64,000 nucleotides of DNA from JAURNZ01 sp036337715. Lineage in GTDB: Bacteria > Pseudomonadota > Gammaproteobacteria > Comchoanobacterales > Comchoanobacteraceae. Numbering within the stretch: position 1 is the first letter of the stretch; every line of letters begins with the position of its first letter. The stretch is taken from assembly GCA_036337715.1 (NCBI GenBank), contig JAYZDS010000003.1, positions 1 to 64,000 on the forward strand. The letters run 5' to 3'. The notes beneath the pieces are model-generated. The model was not told where the DNA came from and did no database searches. It worked only from the letters and a program-made list of their open reading frames with translations. A program made the position numbers and the translations under genes. Of the stretch, positions 53,666 through 62,134 are shown piece by piece.

Positions 53666-54400
53666 ATGGGAAAGCTGGCATTAGTTACAGGTGCATCCAG
53701 AGGTATTGGTAAAGCAATACAATTAAAATTACTCAACGAAGGTTATGATGTTATTGGAACAGCCTCAAGTCTTGAGAGTTGTGAGCTTGTAAAAAAAGGG
53801 TGTGAAGACGAAAGTAAATATTTAGCACTCCACGGTGATTTAGGTGAGCCAAAAAAAACCATAGAAAACTGGTCAATCGCCATTGAAGAAAAATTCAATA
53901 GACAACCTGACATTGTGATTGCCAATGCAGGGATTGCAAAAGATAATCTCATGCTCCGTATGACAGATGAGCAATGGCATGATGTCATGCAAGTCAATTT
54001 AAATTCTAGTTACTACTTAATTAAAAAGTTTTTAAAACCTATGGTTAAATCTAAGGCAGGTCGATTTATTTTCTTAGGATCCGTGTCAGCTCTTGGCAAT
54101 CCTGGACAAGCTAATTATGCTGCTACTAAAGCAGGTTTGTGTGGATTATCAAGATCAATTGCTATCGAATATGGTGCGAGAAACATCACTAGTAATGTTG
54201 TTGCACCAGGTTTCATTGAAACTGATATGACAAATGAACTTTCAGCAGATCAACAACAATTGATAACAGATAAGATTCCTTTAAAGCGATATGGTCACGT
54301 TGATGATGTGGCCAATTTGGTTTCTTTTTTAGTTTCAGAGCAAGCAAGCTATATTTCAGGTCAAACAATTCACGTAAATGGTGGTATGTTTACAACCTAG
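53666..54400 (+). CDS. fabG: 3-oxoacyl-ACP reductase
   Basis: NADPH-dependent reduction step in fatty-acid elongation. The 244-residue short-chain dehydrogenase has TGASRGIGKA near residues 8-17, NAGIAKDNLMLRM near 89-101, catalytic Ser in GSVSALG, Tyr and Lys in ANYAATKAG, and VAPGFIETDM near 177-186. AGGAGTC before the ATG acts as ribosome-binding site. The following 61 bases hold a strong SD for acpP and possibly a promoter. Confidence 0.95.
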   Translation: MGKLALVTGASRGIGKAIQLKLLNEGYDVIGTASSLESCELVKKGCEDESKYLALHGDLGEPKKTIENWSIAIEEKFNRQPDIVIANAGIAKDNLMLRMTDEQWHDVMQVNLNSSYYLIKKFLKPMVKSKAGRFIFLGSVSALGNPGQANYAATKAGLCGLSRSIAIEYGARNITSNVVAPGFIETDMTNELSADQQQLITDKIPLKRYGHVDDVANLVSFLVSEQASYISGQTIHVNGGMFTT

Positions 54401-54461
54401 GGCTTGCAATCATTAATTATTCATATAAAATACGCTTATACGCATTAAACGGAGGAAAGTA

Positions 54462-54701
54462 ATGTCGGAACCAATCATTAAACGAGTAAGTAAGATTGTT
54501 GTAGAACAATTAGGAATAGAAGAAAGTGCTATATCAGCAACATCCTCATTTCAAAATGATTTAGGCGCAGATTCACTTGATACAGTAGAATTAATAATGG
54601 CCTTTGAAGAAGAGTTTGGTGTTAACATTCCTGAAGACGAAGCTGAAAAAATTGTAACGATTGCTGATGCCATCGAATACATTGAAAAACATTCAGAGTA
54701 A
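54462..54701 (+). CDS. acpP: Acyl carrier protein
   Basis: Carries growing acyl chains on a 4'-phosphopantetheine attached to the Ser of GADSLDTVELIM near residue 38. The 79-residue acidic protein also has FEEEFGVNIPEDEAEKI, the recognition helix. GGAGG at 54451-54455 is the strongest Shine-Dalgarno in the window, consistent with very high expression. A TTGCAA with a following TATAAA in the 61-base gap could be its own promoter, but the spacing is short. Confidence 0.97.
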   Translation: MSEPIIKRVSKIVVEQLGIEESAISATSSFQNDLGADSLDTVELIMAFEEEFGVNIPEDEAEKIVTIADAIEYIEKHSE

Positions 54702-54706
54702 TTATT

Positions 54707-55939
54707 TTGACCGATAAAGTTGTCATAACAGGTATGGGCTGTTTATGCCCTATTGGCAATTCTTTAGAACATATATGGCAGTCTCTTGTAGATGGTAAAT
54801 CAGGTATTATTACGTCTGATGATGAGGCCATCAAAACACTTAGATCAACTATTTATGGTAGTTTAAAAGATACCTCGGGCTTTATTGAAGATCGTTCATT
54901 AAAAAGAATGGACCCTTTTATAAAAAACGCAGTCTGGGCTTCTGATTTGTGTATAAAGGATGCCAATATCAAAGAAAATTGGTGCGATCCATATAGGGTT
55001 GGTACACTTATCGCTACAGGTATTGGTGGATTGAGTAATATAGAAACGACTGCTAAAAAAGCTTTCCAAGACCCAAATAGGGTATCACCATTTTTTATTC
55101 CTTCTACAATTCCAAATATGGCATCAGGCATTGTCTCTATGAAATATGGGTTTAAAGGCCCTTCTTTTACAGTTTCATCTGCATGTTCTTCTGCCACACA
55201 TGCGATTGCCACAGGTGCAATGATGATTCAGTCTGGGCTTGCTGATGCAATGCTTGTTGGTGCGAGTGAAAAAGCAAGTGATCTTTTAGGTATGAGTGGG
55301 TTTAATGCTATGCGTGCTTTATCAAATAGAAATGATGACCCCACCAAAGCTTCAAGACCATGGGATAAAAATAGAAATGGTTTTGTTTTATCTGATGGTG
55401 CAGGGATTTTATTACTTGAGTCTGAAAAGCATGCAAAAAAACGTAACGCAAAGATTCATGCTGAATTAGCTGGATATGGTTTTTCATCTGATGCATTTCA
55501 TATCACCCAACCAGATGAATCCGGTCTTGCAGCGATTTATGCTATGGAACAAGCATTAGCACTGGCAAACATAGCTAAGTCTGAGATTGGATATATTAAT
55601 GCACATGCAACATCAACAATCATTGGAGACATCATTGAGGCTAAAGCAATTGAAACTTGTTTTGCTAAAGAGAATCCAGACTTATTAATTAGTTCTACAA
55701 AATCCCTTCATGGTCATTTACTTGGGGCTGCGGGTGCTTTAGAAAGTATCATTACAATACTTTCATTAAAAAATAAACAAGCGCCATTTACATTGAATTT
55801 AGATGAGCTAGATTTTGATTCCTCTCTAAACTTTGTTAGAGATCATATGTCGGAATATAGCAAAGACTACGCACTGACAAATTCTTTTGGTTTTGGCGGT
55901 ACAAATGGTAGTCTAATTTTCAAAAGGGTAAACAATTGA
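54707..55939 (+). CDS. fabF: 3-oxoacyl-ACP synthase II (KASII)
   Basis: Elongating condensing enzyme of fatty-acid synthesis. The start is TTG, five bases after the acpP stop; the first residues (TDKVVITGMGCLCPIG) match the family start. The 410-residue protein has the catalytic Cys in VSSACSSATHAI, His in NAHATSTIIGD and His in KSLHGHLLGAAGA. Its TGA stop overlaps the next gene's TTG start (TTGA). Confidence 0.95.
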   Translation: MTDKVVITGMGCLCPIGNSLEHIWQSLVDGKSGIITSDDEAIKTLRSTIYGSLKDTSGFIEDRSLKRMDPFIKNAVWASDLCIKDANIKENWCDPYRVGTLIATGIGGLSNIETTAKKAFQDPNRVSPFFIPSTIPNMASGIVSMKYGFKGPSFTVSSACSSATHAIATGAMMIQSGLADAMLVGASEKASDLLGMSGFNAMRALSNRNDDPTKASRPWDKNRNGFVLSDGAGILLLESEKHAKKRNAKIHAELAGYGFSSDAFHITQPDESGLAAIYAMEQALALANIAKSEIGYINAHATSTIIGDIIEAKAIETCFAKENPDLLISSTKSLHGHLLGAAGALESIITILSLKNKQAPFTLNLDELDFDSSLNFVRDHMSEYSKDYALTNSFGFGGTNGSLIFKRVNN

Positions 55940-56787
55940 CAAAATATTTAGAAAATATTTTTGATATAACCAATACCTATGATTTGATTATCAGTGATGT
56001 GTTTGGTGTCGTTCATGATGGACAAAGGTTATTAAAGAATGCAGATAAGTTTTTCAAGCAAGAAGCTAGTAAAGTTGCTCTACTAACCAATGATGGTAGA
56101 GGTATAGATGATGTTGCAGAGCATCTTAAAGGTTATAATTTTTTAAAAAAAGAACATTATAAAGATCTCTTTACCTCTGGTTTTTTTTTAGATGAATTCT
56201 ATAAATTAAATTCTGAATCGAATATAAAGTGTTTTATACTCGATGATTATTTAGAGACTAGTGCTAATCGAAAGGAAGCAGTACTATCTGTTCCAAGCAT
56301 AACTTTTACAAGTGATATAAAAGAGGCTAACTATTGTTTTGCTTCAGGGGTTTGTAAATTTGACTTAGATTATATTAAAAATAATCAAGACTTACTTTCT
56401 AAGTTGACTATTTTAAAAAATAATCATTGTAAGCTTTTATGTCCTAATCCTGATAAATTTGTTGTATATGATAATCGCCTGATTGTCTTAGCTGGATTCA
56501 TTGCAGAACAATATCAGAAACTTGGTGGTGAAGTAATCAGCTTTGGGAAACCAAATAAATATCCATATGAATTTATTATTAATAAATATAATCCAAATAA
56601 AGTATTAATGATAGGAGATACGCTTGAAACAGATATAGATGGCGCAAATCAGGTCGGTATAGATTCATTACTCATTGGTACAGGTGTGACAAAGCATTAT
56701 TGGCAAAATAATAATCATGGCGGTACATTTGAGTCTTGGTTAGCTGATTCAACCATCAAACCAACCTGGTATATAGATGAATTTTAG
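55936..56787 (+). CDS. HAD-superfamily hydrolase, IIA-type (TIGR01459-like)
   Basis: A 283-residue HAD protein. Motif I is ISDVFGVVHDG near residues 19-29: the nucleophile Asp is present, but the second Asp of the usual DxD is Phe. HAD-IIA proteins of the TIGR01459 type often have Trp here (DVWGVLHDG). LLTNDGR is the motif II region, and MIGDTLETDIDGANQVG near 235-251 is motif IV. The start is a TTG overlapping the fabF stop (TTGA); an initiation codon further in is less likely. It occupies the place where E. coli has pabC, between fabF and mltG. Substrate unknown; sugar or nucleotide phosphates are possible. Confidence 0.8.
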   Translation: MTKYLENIFDITNTYDLIISDVFGVVHDGQRLLKNADKFFKQEASKVALLTNDGRGIDDVAEHLKGYNFLKKEHYKDLFTSGFFLDEFYKLNSESNIKCFILDDYLETSANRKEAVLSVPSITFTSDIKEANYCFASGVCKFDLDYIKNNQDLLSKLTILKNNHCKLLCPNPDKFVVYDNRLIVLAGFIAEQYQKLGGEVISFGKPNKYPYEFIINKYNPNKVLMIGDTLETDIDGANQVGIDSLLIGTGVTKHYWQNNNHGGTFESWLADSTIKPTWYIDEF

Positions 56788-56799
56788 TATTTAAATTTT

Positions 56800-57732
56800 A
56801 TGAATATTAAAAATTTTATTTTAAAAACGACTTTATTTTTCCTACTAATTGTATGCTTACTCAACGGCACCATATTCTTTTTATCAAACAATCAATCTGA
56901 TACATTTGTTTACCATGTTAAAAAAGGTAAGTTTGCAAACGTCATTTATCGTGAACTATACGATGATGAGTTAATTATTTCTAGTAGAGCTTTTTCATTG
57001 TTTTGTTTTTTAACTGGCACGACTAAACAGTTAAAAGCAGGTTATTATATTTTTCCTAAACATGCATCAATTTATACGATCAATCACTATATGGTTAAAG
57101 GGATTCATCCGGAGGGTAAAATAACGATTGTTGAGGGCATGACTGAAAATGATGTTAATGAACAGATTAAACATGCACCATACCTTGAAAAAACCTATTT
57201 AACACGTGAAGACTGCGGTTATTTATACCCTGATACATATCATTATGAGTATGGTCAAAATGCAAGTGTCATTATCAATAAAGCAAAGAAAAAAATGAAT
57301 GATGTAATTGAAGATGTATGGTCAAAAAGAGATCGTGATATCCCCATAAAAACATCAAAGGCCATGATCGTTGTCGCATCCATCATTATTAGAGAAGCAC
57401 CAGATATATCTGAATTTGATAATGTTGCGTCAGTTATTTATAATCGCCTTGCTATACGCATGCATTTAGGTTTATGTTCAACACTAGTTTATGTATTAAA
57501 TAAATCCACCTTAACAAAAGAAGACCTAAACTTTGAATCTGATTATAATACATATAAGCATTATGGATTGCCCCCAGGTCCAATTTCTTTTGTTTCAAAG
57601 GCTTCACTTGAAGCAGCAACAAAATATAATAAAGCTTTTGATTATTTATATTTTTTATCAGCTGATAATAAGATGTACTATGCTAAAACTTATAAAGAAC
57701 ACCAACGAAATATAAACGCTTATTTAAAGTGA
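56800..57732 (+). CDS. mltG: MltG-like endolytic murein transglycosylase, degraded active-site motif
   Basis: MltG cuts nascent peptidoglycan strands and ends their elongation. The 310-residue protein has one N-terminal transmembrane helix (about 6-28), a LysM-like region (VKKGKFANVIYRELYDDELI) and the YceG catalytic domain. Recognisable parts are ITIVEGMTENDVNEQI, GYLYPDTYHYEYG, VASVIYNRLAIRM and YGLPPGPIS. Compared from memory with E. coli, the ASIVEKE motif reads ASIIIRE, keeping only the second Glu, and the strongly conserved LQTDPTV reads LGLCSTL. The enzyme may therefore be altered or inactive. Position before tmk-holB is conserved. Confidence 0.85.
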   Translation: MNIKNFILKTTLFFLLIVCLLNGTIFFLSNNQSDTFVYHVKKGKFANVIYRELYDDELIISSRAFSLFCFLTGTTKQLKAGYYIFPKHASIYTINHYMVKGIHPEGKITIVEGMTENDVNEQIKHAPYLEKTYLTREDCGYLYPDTYHYEYGQNASVIINKAKKKMNDVIEDVWSKRDRDIPIKTSKAMIVVASIIIREAPDISEFDNVASVIYNRLAIRMHLGLCSTLVYVLNKSTLTKEDLNFESDYNTYKHYGLPPGPISFVSKASLEAATKYNKAFDYLYFLSADNKMYYAKTYKEHQRNINAYLK

Positions 57733-57778
57733 ACCATTGGCATTGCTAATTATTTATAATTGAGATACATTTAAAATT

Positions 57779-58414
57779 ATGAAAGGTAAATTTATAACTG
57801 TTGAAGGCATAGAAGGTGTTGGTAAGACAACCTCCGTAAGGGTTATTGCTGATTTTCTTCACCAATATGCTGATGTTGAAGTAATCGCTACTAGAGAACC
57901 AGGTGGTACAGCATTCTGTGAACGTTTAAGAGAGCTATTTACTCGAGAATATCACGAACCAATACATGTAGATACCGAGATTCTATTACTATTTGCATCA
58001 AGAAACCAACATGTTAACCAGTTGATATTACCAGCGCTTGAGAGAGGTGCTTGGGTCATTTGTGATCGATTTACGGATGCAACTTATGCCTATCAAAATG
58101 CAAGTGGCATTGATTTTGAAAGAATACAACAAATACAGACCTGGTTACCCAATATTCCAAAGCCCGATTTAACTTTTTTACTAGATGCGCCTGTGAGTTT
58201 ATGCATCAAAAGACTTAACACAAGATCAACTAAAGATAGAATTGAAAGTAGGGATGCGGATTATTTTTCTAGAGTAAGAACAAATTATTTAAATATAGCA
58301 GCACAGGAAGAGGATAGGTTCTGTATTATAAATGGATCAAATCCTATTGATGATGTTCATGCTTCCATTGAGGCACGACTATCAATGCTTTTAGAGAATC
58401 ATGCCAACTGCTAA
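57779..58414 (+). CDS. tmk: Thymidylate kinase
   Basis: Phosphorylates dTMP to dTDP. The 211-residue protein has Walker A EGIEGVGKTT near residues 9-18, the DRF motif CDRFTDATYAYQ near 93-104, TREPGGT near 38-44, and the lid segment DRIESRDADYFSRVR near 151-165. A small 46-base gap precedes it. It overlaps holB by 14 bases, the usual tmk-holB pairing. Confidence 0.95.
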   Translation: MKGKFITVEGIEGVGKTTSVRVIADFLHQYADVEVIATREPGGTAFCERLRELFTREYHEPIHVDTEILLLFASRNQHVNQLILPALERGAWVICDRFTDATYAYQNASGIDFERIQQIQTWLPNIPKPDLTFLLDAPVSLCIKRLNTRSTKDRIESRDADYFSRVRTNYLNIAAQEEDRFCIINGSNPIDDVHASIEARLSMLLENHANC

Positions 58415-59039
58415 TATTTTTTTCGATGTCGAGAATGTTGAAAAAAAAGTTAATTCAATCTTACAATTAGAAAGCTATTTTACTAATCAAACTGAGTCTG
58501 AACATATTTATGAATTGCCAGATATACTCTTACTTTCAGGTGGTACATCAATAGGTGTTGATGCGATTAGGGAGATTGCACCTAAAATTGCTCAAGCACC
58601 TAACTTATTAGAATCAAAATATATTATTTGTAAAGATTGTCATCTTTTAACTGAAGCTGCTCAAAATGCACTTTTAAAACACCTAGAACAGAACTATAGT
58701 TATTTAAATTGGCTTTTTTTTACATATGCCAAGTATGAATATAAATTATTAAAAACACTTCGTAGTCGATTTGTGCTACGTTACGATGGGTATACTGACA
58801 CGATAACAAAAAATGAAATTGATCATTACGTTACAAAAATTAGAGATAATGATTTTGGCTTTGATAATTTAAATTTAGATATTTTATTGATGTCTTTATT
58901 TCATTTGTACCAAAAAGAAACTCATAAAAAAACGCATTGGTTAAAACGTATCGACCGGGTCATTAAAATAAAATCTTTTGAACAAAGTCATCTAAAATGG
59001 TCAAAAAACACAACATTAGCATTAATCTTTACTGATTAA
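58401..59039 (+). CDS. holB: DNA polymerase III delta' subunit, truncated at the N-terminus
   Basis: Delta' is part of the clamp loader. This 212-residue protein is much shorter than E. coli HolB (334). The middle region is recognisable: GVDAIREIAPKIAQAP, YIICKDCHLLTEAAQNALLKHLEQN (sensor region) and LLKTLRSRFVLRY. The normal N-terminal segment with the vestigial P-loop and zinc-finger Cys residues is replaced by about 45 unrelated residues. A longer start would lie within tmk in another frame. Overlaps tmk by 14 bases and converges with lptE with an 11-base overlap. The assignment rests on the sensor segment and on tmk linkage. Confidence 0.8.
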   Translation: MPTANIFFDVENVEKKVNSILQLESYFTNQTESEHIYELPDILLLSGGTSIGVDAIREIAPKIAQAPNLLESKYIICKDCHLLTEAAQNALLKHLEQNYSYLNWLFFTYAKYEYKLLKTLRSRFVLRYDGYTDTITKNEIDHYVTKIRDNDFGFDNLNLDILLMSLFHLYQKETHKKTHWLKRIDRVIKIKSFEQSHLKWSKNTTLALIFTD

Positions 59040-59466
59040 ATGTCTCAATATGAGTCACTGTATGTTTCATAAGCTGAATTCTCAAACTGTCTAATTGGTT
59101 GGATATGATTTGTGTTTGATATGGTGACTGATTGGAAGGTATATTAATTTCTTCACTTGCTGAAATGGTTTCAATTTTTTGATTGTATTTAATTTTCCAA
59201 GAAGCATTATACTCATATTGGCGCCATTTATTACCGGTGTTTTTATCTGAAATTAGTTTTGGCTCAATTTTGTAATCAGATATAATAATCGATGCACTTG
59301 GGCTGTTTTGTACGCCTAGTGAACCACCTAGTTGAATAAATCTTTCTCGTTCAAACTTAGGTTCTACTTGCGAGAAATCAAAACTTAATTGATTAGTTTT
59401 TAAATGGAAACCACAAGCCGATAGAAAAAATACCATCGTAAAAAGGAATGTTTTGTTTAATGACAT
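59029..59466 (-). CDS. lptE: LPS-assembly lipoprotein LptE
   Basis: Outer-membrane lipoprotein that plugs LptD and helps insert lipopolysaccharide. The 145-residue protein has a signal peptide with lipobox LSAC (Cys18), followed by GFHLK, the standard LptE beginning (ACGFHL). The rest is weakly conserved, with a beta-rich region and QIISNQLDSLRIQLMKH near the C-terminus. Last gene of the minus-strand lnt cluster. In E. coli lptE lies between leuS and holA, both absent here. It shows that this organism makes LPS or a related outer-membrane glycolipid. Confidence 0.82.
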   Translation of the reverse strand: MSLNKTFLFTMVFFLSACGFHLKTNQLSFDFSQVEPKFERERFIQLGGSLGVQNSPSASIIISDYKIEPKLISDKNTGNKWRQYEYNASWKIKYNQKIETISASEEINIPSNQSPYQTQIISNQLDSLRIQLMKHTVTHIETFNQ

Positions 59467-59497
59467 TCTTTTAGATTAATTTATTTTTATACAGTCT

Positions 59498-60883
59498 TCA
59501 ATCATGATTTCTTGTAGCTAGGAAGATAATGCCATAAAACATTAAAATTAAAAATAATATCGTATTATCGCCATAATACATCCAAGGCGTTTTTCCTTCA
59601 TTTGTATTTGTAATAATAACTTGATTATTTTTAAAATGACTTATTTCTCCATTTGCTTTGATATACATTGATTGGCCTACGTTGCTACTGATAATGATTG
59701 GTTTTTGTGTTAGAAGTGCCATAAATTGTGCTATTTGATTAAAGTGATTTTCAAAAAGACTATTTTCAAACCAGCCTAAGTCATTATTAGATAAAATAAC
59801 ATTTGCATCATCAATATGTTGATATATGAAAGAACTAAATAATAATTCATAACAAATTAACCCCATAAAGTTGATATCATTAATCGCCCCATTTGTATCT
59901 GTACCATTGCCTGCAATAAAACCTTGATGTGGTAGCTCTAATAATTTTAATAGATGTTGAATACTACTTGGAATCCATTCGTTAAACTGAGCTAGATGAT
60001 GCTTTTTATGTAGATAATCAATTTGATTGTTTTTATTAATTCCAATCATGCTATTATATGAACCCTTTTTTTGATCATCATGAAAAATTAATCCTGTTAA
60101 AATATAAGTACTTTTTGAATTTGTTTTTATGTTATCTAGTTGACCATACATGGCTTCTGGATATAGGATAAGGTCAACTGATTTATTTAATATCTCTGGT
60201 TTAGCTTTTGATTTAATGACATTCTTTTCTGTTAAATAATGCTTATTTGTATGAACGACATAAATACTTAAAGGTTTAAAATGCTTGTAAAATAAGGGTG
60301 GTTTGATTTCAATTAACTCTGATATCACAATAAAAAATAAAATTATTATTAATTTGACAATGTTTTTATTTTTTATTGATTTTCCAATGAAACTACAAGC
60401 AAAAACAAAGATAAAAGTACATCCATATATACCTAAAAATGGAATGATAAAGCTAAAGGATGATGTTGCAAAAAAATATCCAAAAATGAGAAAAGGGTAT
60501 CCGCCTAAAATATGAAGTTTAATAAATTCAGAGATCATAATAGCAGTTGGTAAAAGCATAAAAGTTAATAATGAATTATTAGACTTAAATACACTTGTTA
60601 GTCGATAGCTTAGAGAATATATTAAGCCAAAAAAAATCCCTAATAAAGAAATGACCATTAAGCTTAGCATATAATTTAGGCCACCAATATAGTGGATGGG
60701 AACTAATAACCACATTGAACCAATAGTATGAAATGAAGAAAAAAATCCAAAAATACTTTTGTTATTCACAGTTGTCATTGTGAAAATTATGAAGACAGTT
60801 GGTACTAAAAGTTGTAAAGTTGGATAAAAGAAACCCATTGATGCAAAAGCGCCTAAGATGATGGCGACAATCAAATTAGTCAT
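59498..60883 (-). CDS. lnt: Apolipoprotein N-acyltransferase
   Basis: Adds the third acyl chain to lipoproteins in the inner membrane. The 461-residue protein has about seven to eight hydrophobic helices and a periplasmic nitrilase-like domain. The catalytic triad residues are in ILYPEAMYG (Glu), the LHKKHHLAQFNEWIP segment (Lys) and GLICYELLF (Cys). The start ATG overlaps the corC stop by eight bases. Co-occurrence with lptE and corC is typical. Confidence 0.9.
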   Translation of the reverse strand: MTNLIVAIILGAFASMGFFYPTLQLLVPTVFIIFTMTTVNNKSIFGFFSSFHTIGSMWLLVPIHYIGGLNYMLSLMVISLLGIFFGLIYSLSYRLTSVFKSNNSLLTFMLLPTAIMISEFIKLHILGGYPFLIFGYFFATSSFSFIIPFLGIYGCTFIFVFACSFIGKSIKNKNIVKLIIILFFIVISELIEIKPPLFYKHFKPLSIYVVHTNKHYLTEKNVIKSKAKPEILNKSVDLILYPEAMYGQLDNIKTNSKSTYILTGLIFHDDQKKGSYNSMIGINKNNQIDYLHKKHHLAQFNEWIPSSIQHLLKLLELPHQGFIAGNGTDTNGAINDINFMGLICYELLFSSFIYQHIDDANVILSNNDLGWFENSLFENHFNQIAQFMALLTQKPIIISSNVGQSMYIKANGEISHFKNNQVIITNTNEGKTPWMYYGDNTILFLILMFYGIIFLATRNHD

Positions 60884-61703
60884 TTTTTAAAGTAATTTCA
60901 ACTTTTTTCAAACGTCGATTATCAGAAGAAAGTACTTTAACATTAAACTTATTAAAGTCAAAACACTCATTTTCTTTTGGAATTCTTCCAAGCCTTTGGG
61001 TCATGATCCCTGCAATGGTTTGAAATTGTTCATCTGAAAGTTTGGTTGAAAAAAAGTCATTAAAAGAATCAATTGGTGTTAAACCTGAAACATGATAGCA
61101 ATTCGGTGATATGACTTTGATAACGGTATTATCTTCATCATCCGCATCATGTTCATCTTCAATTTCACCAACAATTTCCTCAAAAATATCTTCAATAGTC
61201 ACAAGGCCGCTAATTTCACCGTATTCGTTAATTACCATTGACATGTGTGTACGCTTGACTTGGAAATCATGAAGAAGATTGTCAATGCGTTTCCCTTCTG
61301 GTGTTAACATAGGTGGTCTGATTAAATGGTTAAGAGAGTCATGTATCTTGTTAGCGTGATTTTGCTTTTCAGCAAAGTTGTGTCCGATTAAATCTTTAAC
61401 TAATAAAATCCCCAATACATCATTTGAATTTTCTCCTAGAACAGGGTATCTAGAATGATTGGTTTCTTTGATAATATTAATGACATCCTTCATTTTACTG
61501 TTAAAGGGTATCACATTCATTTGTGCTCTATGGATCATGATATCTCTGACTTTAATAGATGAGATATCAACGACGCCGTGTAACATACGATTAGTATCTT
61601 TATCGAATACATTGCGGCTATGAGCAAAAGATATTAAGTCTTTAAAACCACTTGTATTATAAAACCATTGTTGGATAAAAAATTTTTTTAATACGTTCTT
61701 CAT
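60876..61703 (-). CDS. corC: CorC-like CBS-domain protein
   Basis: Linked to Mg2+/Co2+ efflux in enterobacteria (YbeX); function is not fully defined. The 275-residue protein has two CBS domains (about residues 53-180) with IMIHRAQMNVIPFNSK and HSRYPVLGE in the first and KRTHMSMVINEYGEISGLVTIED in the second. An acidic stretch EDEHDADDED follows, then a C-terminal CorC_HlyC domain. Eight-base overlap with lnt; ybeY lies eight bases upstream. Confidence 0.9.
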   Translation of the reverse strand: MKNVLKKFFIQQWFYNTSGFKDLISFAHSRNVFDKDTNRMLHGVVDISSIKVRDIMIHRAQMNVIPFNSKMKDVINIIKETNHSRYPVLGENSNDVLGILLVKDLIGHNFAEKQNHANKIHDSLNHLIRPPMLTPEGKRIDNLLHDFQVKRTHMSMVINEYGEISGLVTIEDIFEEIVGEIEDEHDADDEDNTVIKVISPNCYHVSGLTPIDSFNDFFSTKLSDEQFQTIAGIMTQRLGRIPKENECFDFNKFNVKVLSSDNRRLKKVEITLKND

Positions 61704-61711
61704 TATTAATA

Positions 61712-62134
61712 TTATGACTTATTTTTTTTAAAAATTTCAAATAAATTCTCTTCAATAGATTCCATAATAATCGTATCATCATCAAAATCATGAGTATATT
61801 CACATAAATGTAAAATACCGTGGCAATATACTTGAAAATAACGTTCTTCTAATGTTTTTTCAAGTGCCTTACTTTCATTAATAATGACCGGATGACAAAG
61901 GATGATCATGCCACTATGGTTGTTTTCTGGAAAAGAAAGTACATTGGTTGGACCAGCTTTTTTTCTATAAACAATGTTGTAGTATTCACCTTCCTCATTA
62001 TCAACAATCATGACGTGAATGGATGACAAGTCTATATGGATATAATCAAGTACTAATTTAGTCCAACTTTGTAGCTGAGTAGTAATTGCTCTGACTTCAT
62101 AAGATGTTTTTATATCAACGGTTATGTCGCTCAT
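61712..62134 (-). CDS. ybeY: Endoribonuclease YbeY
   Basis: Zinc-dependent RNase for 16S rRNA maturation and ribosome quality control. The 140-residue protein has the metal-binding H-x3-H-x5-H motif as HGILHLCEYTH (near residues 104-114) and a family segment TNVLSFPE (63-70). It overlaps phoH by 20 bases. Order phoH-ybeY-corC-lnt is conserved in gammaproteobacteria. Confidence 0.93.
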   Translation of the reverse strand: MSDITVDIKTSYEVRAITTQLQSWTKLVLDYIHIDLSSIHVMIVDNEEGEYYNIVYRKKAGPTNVLSFPENNHSGMIILCHPVIINESKALEKTLEERYFQVYCHGILHLCEYTHDFDDDTIIMESIEENLFEIFKKNKS

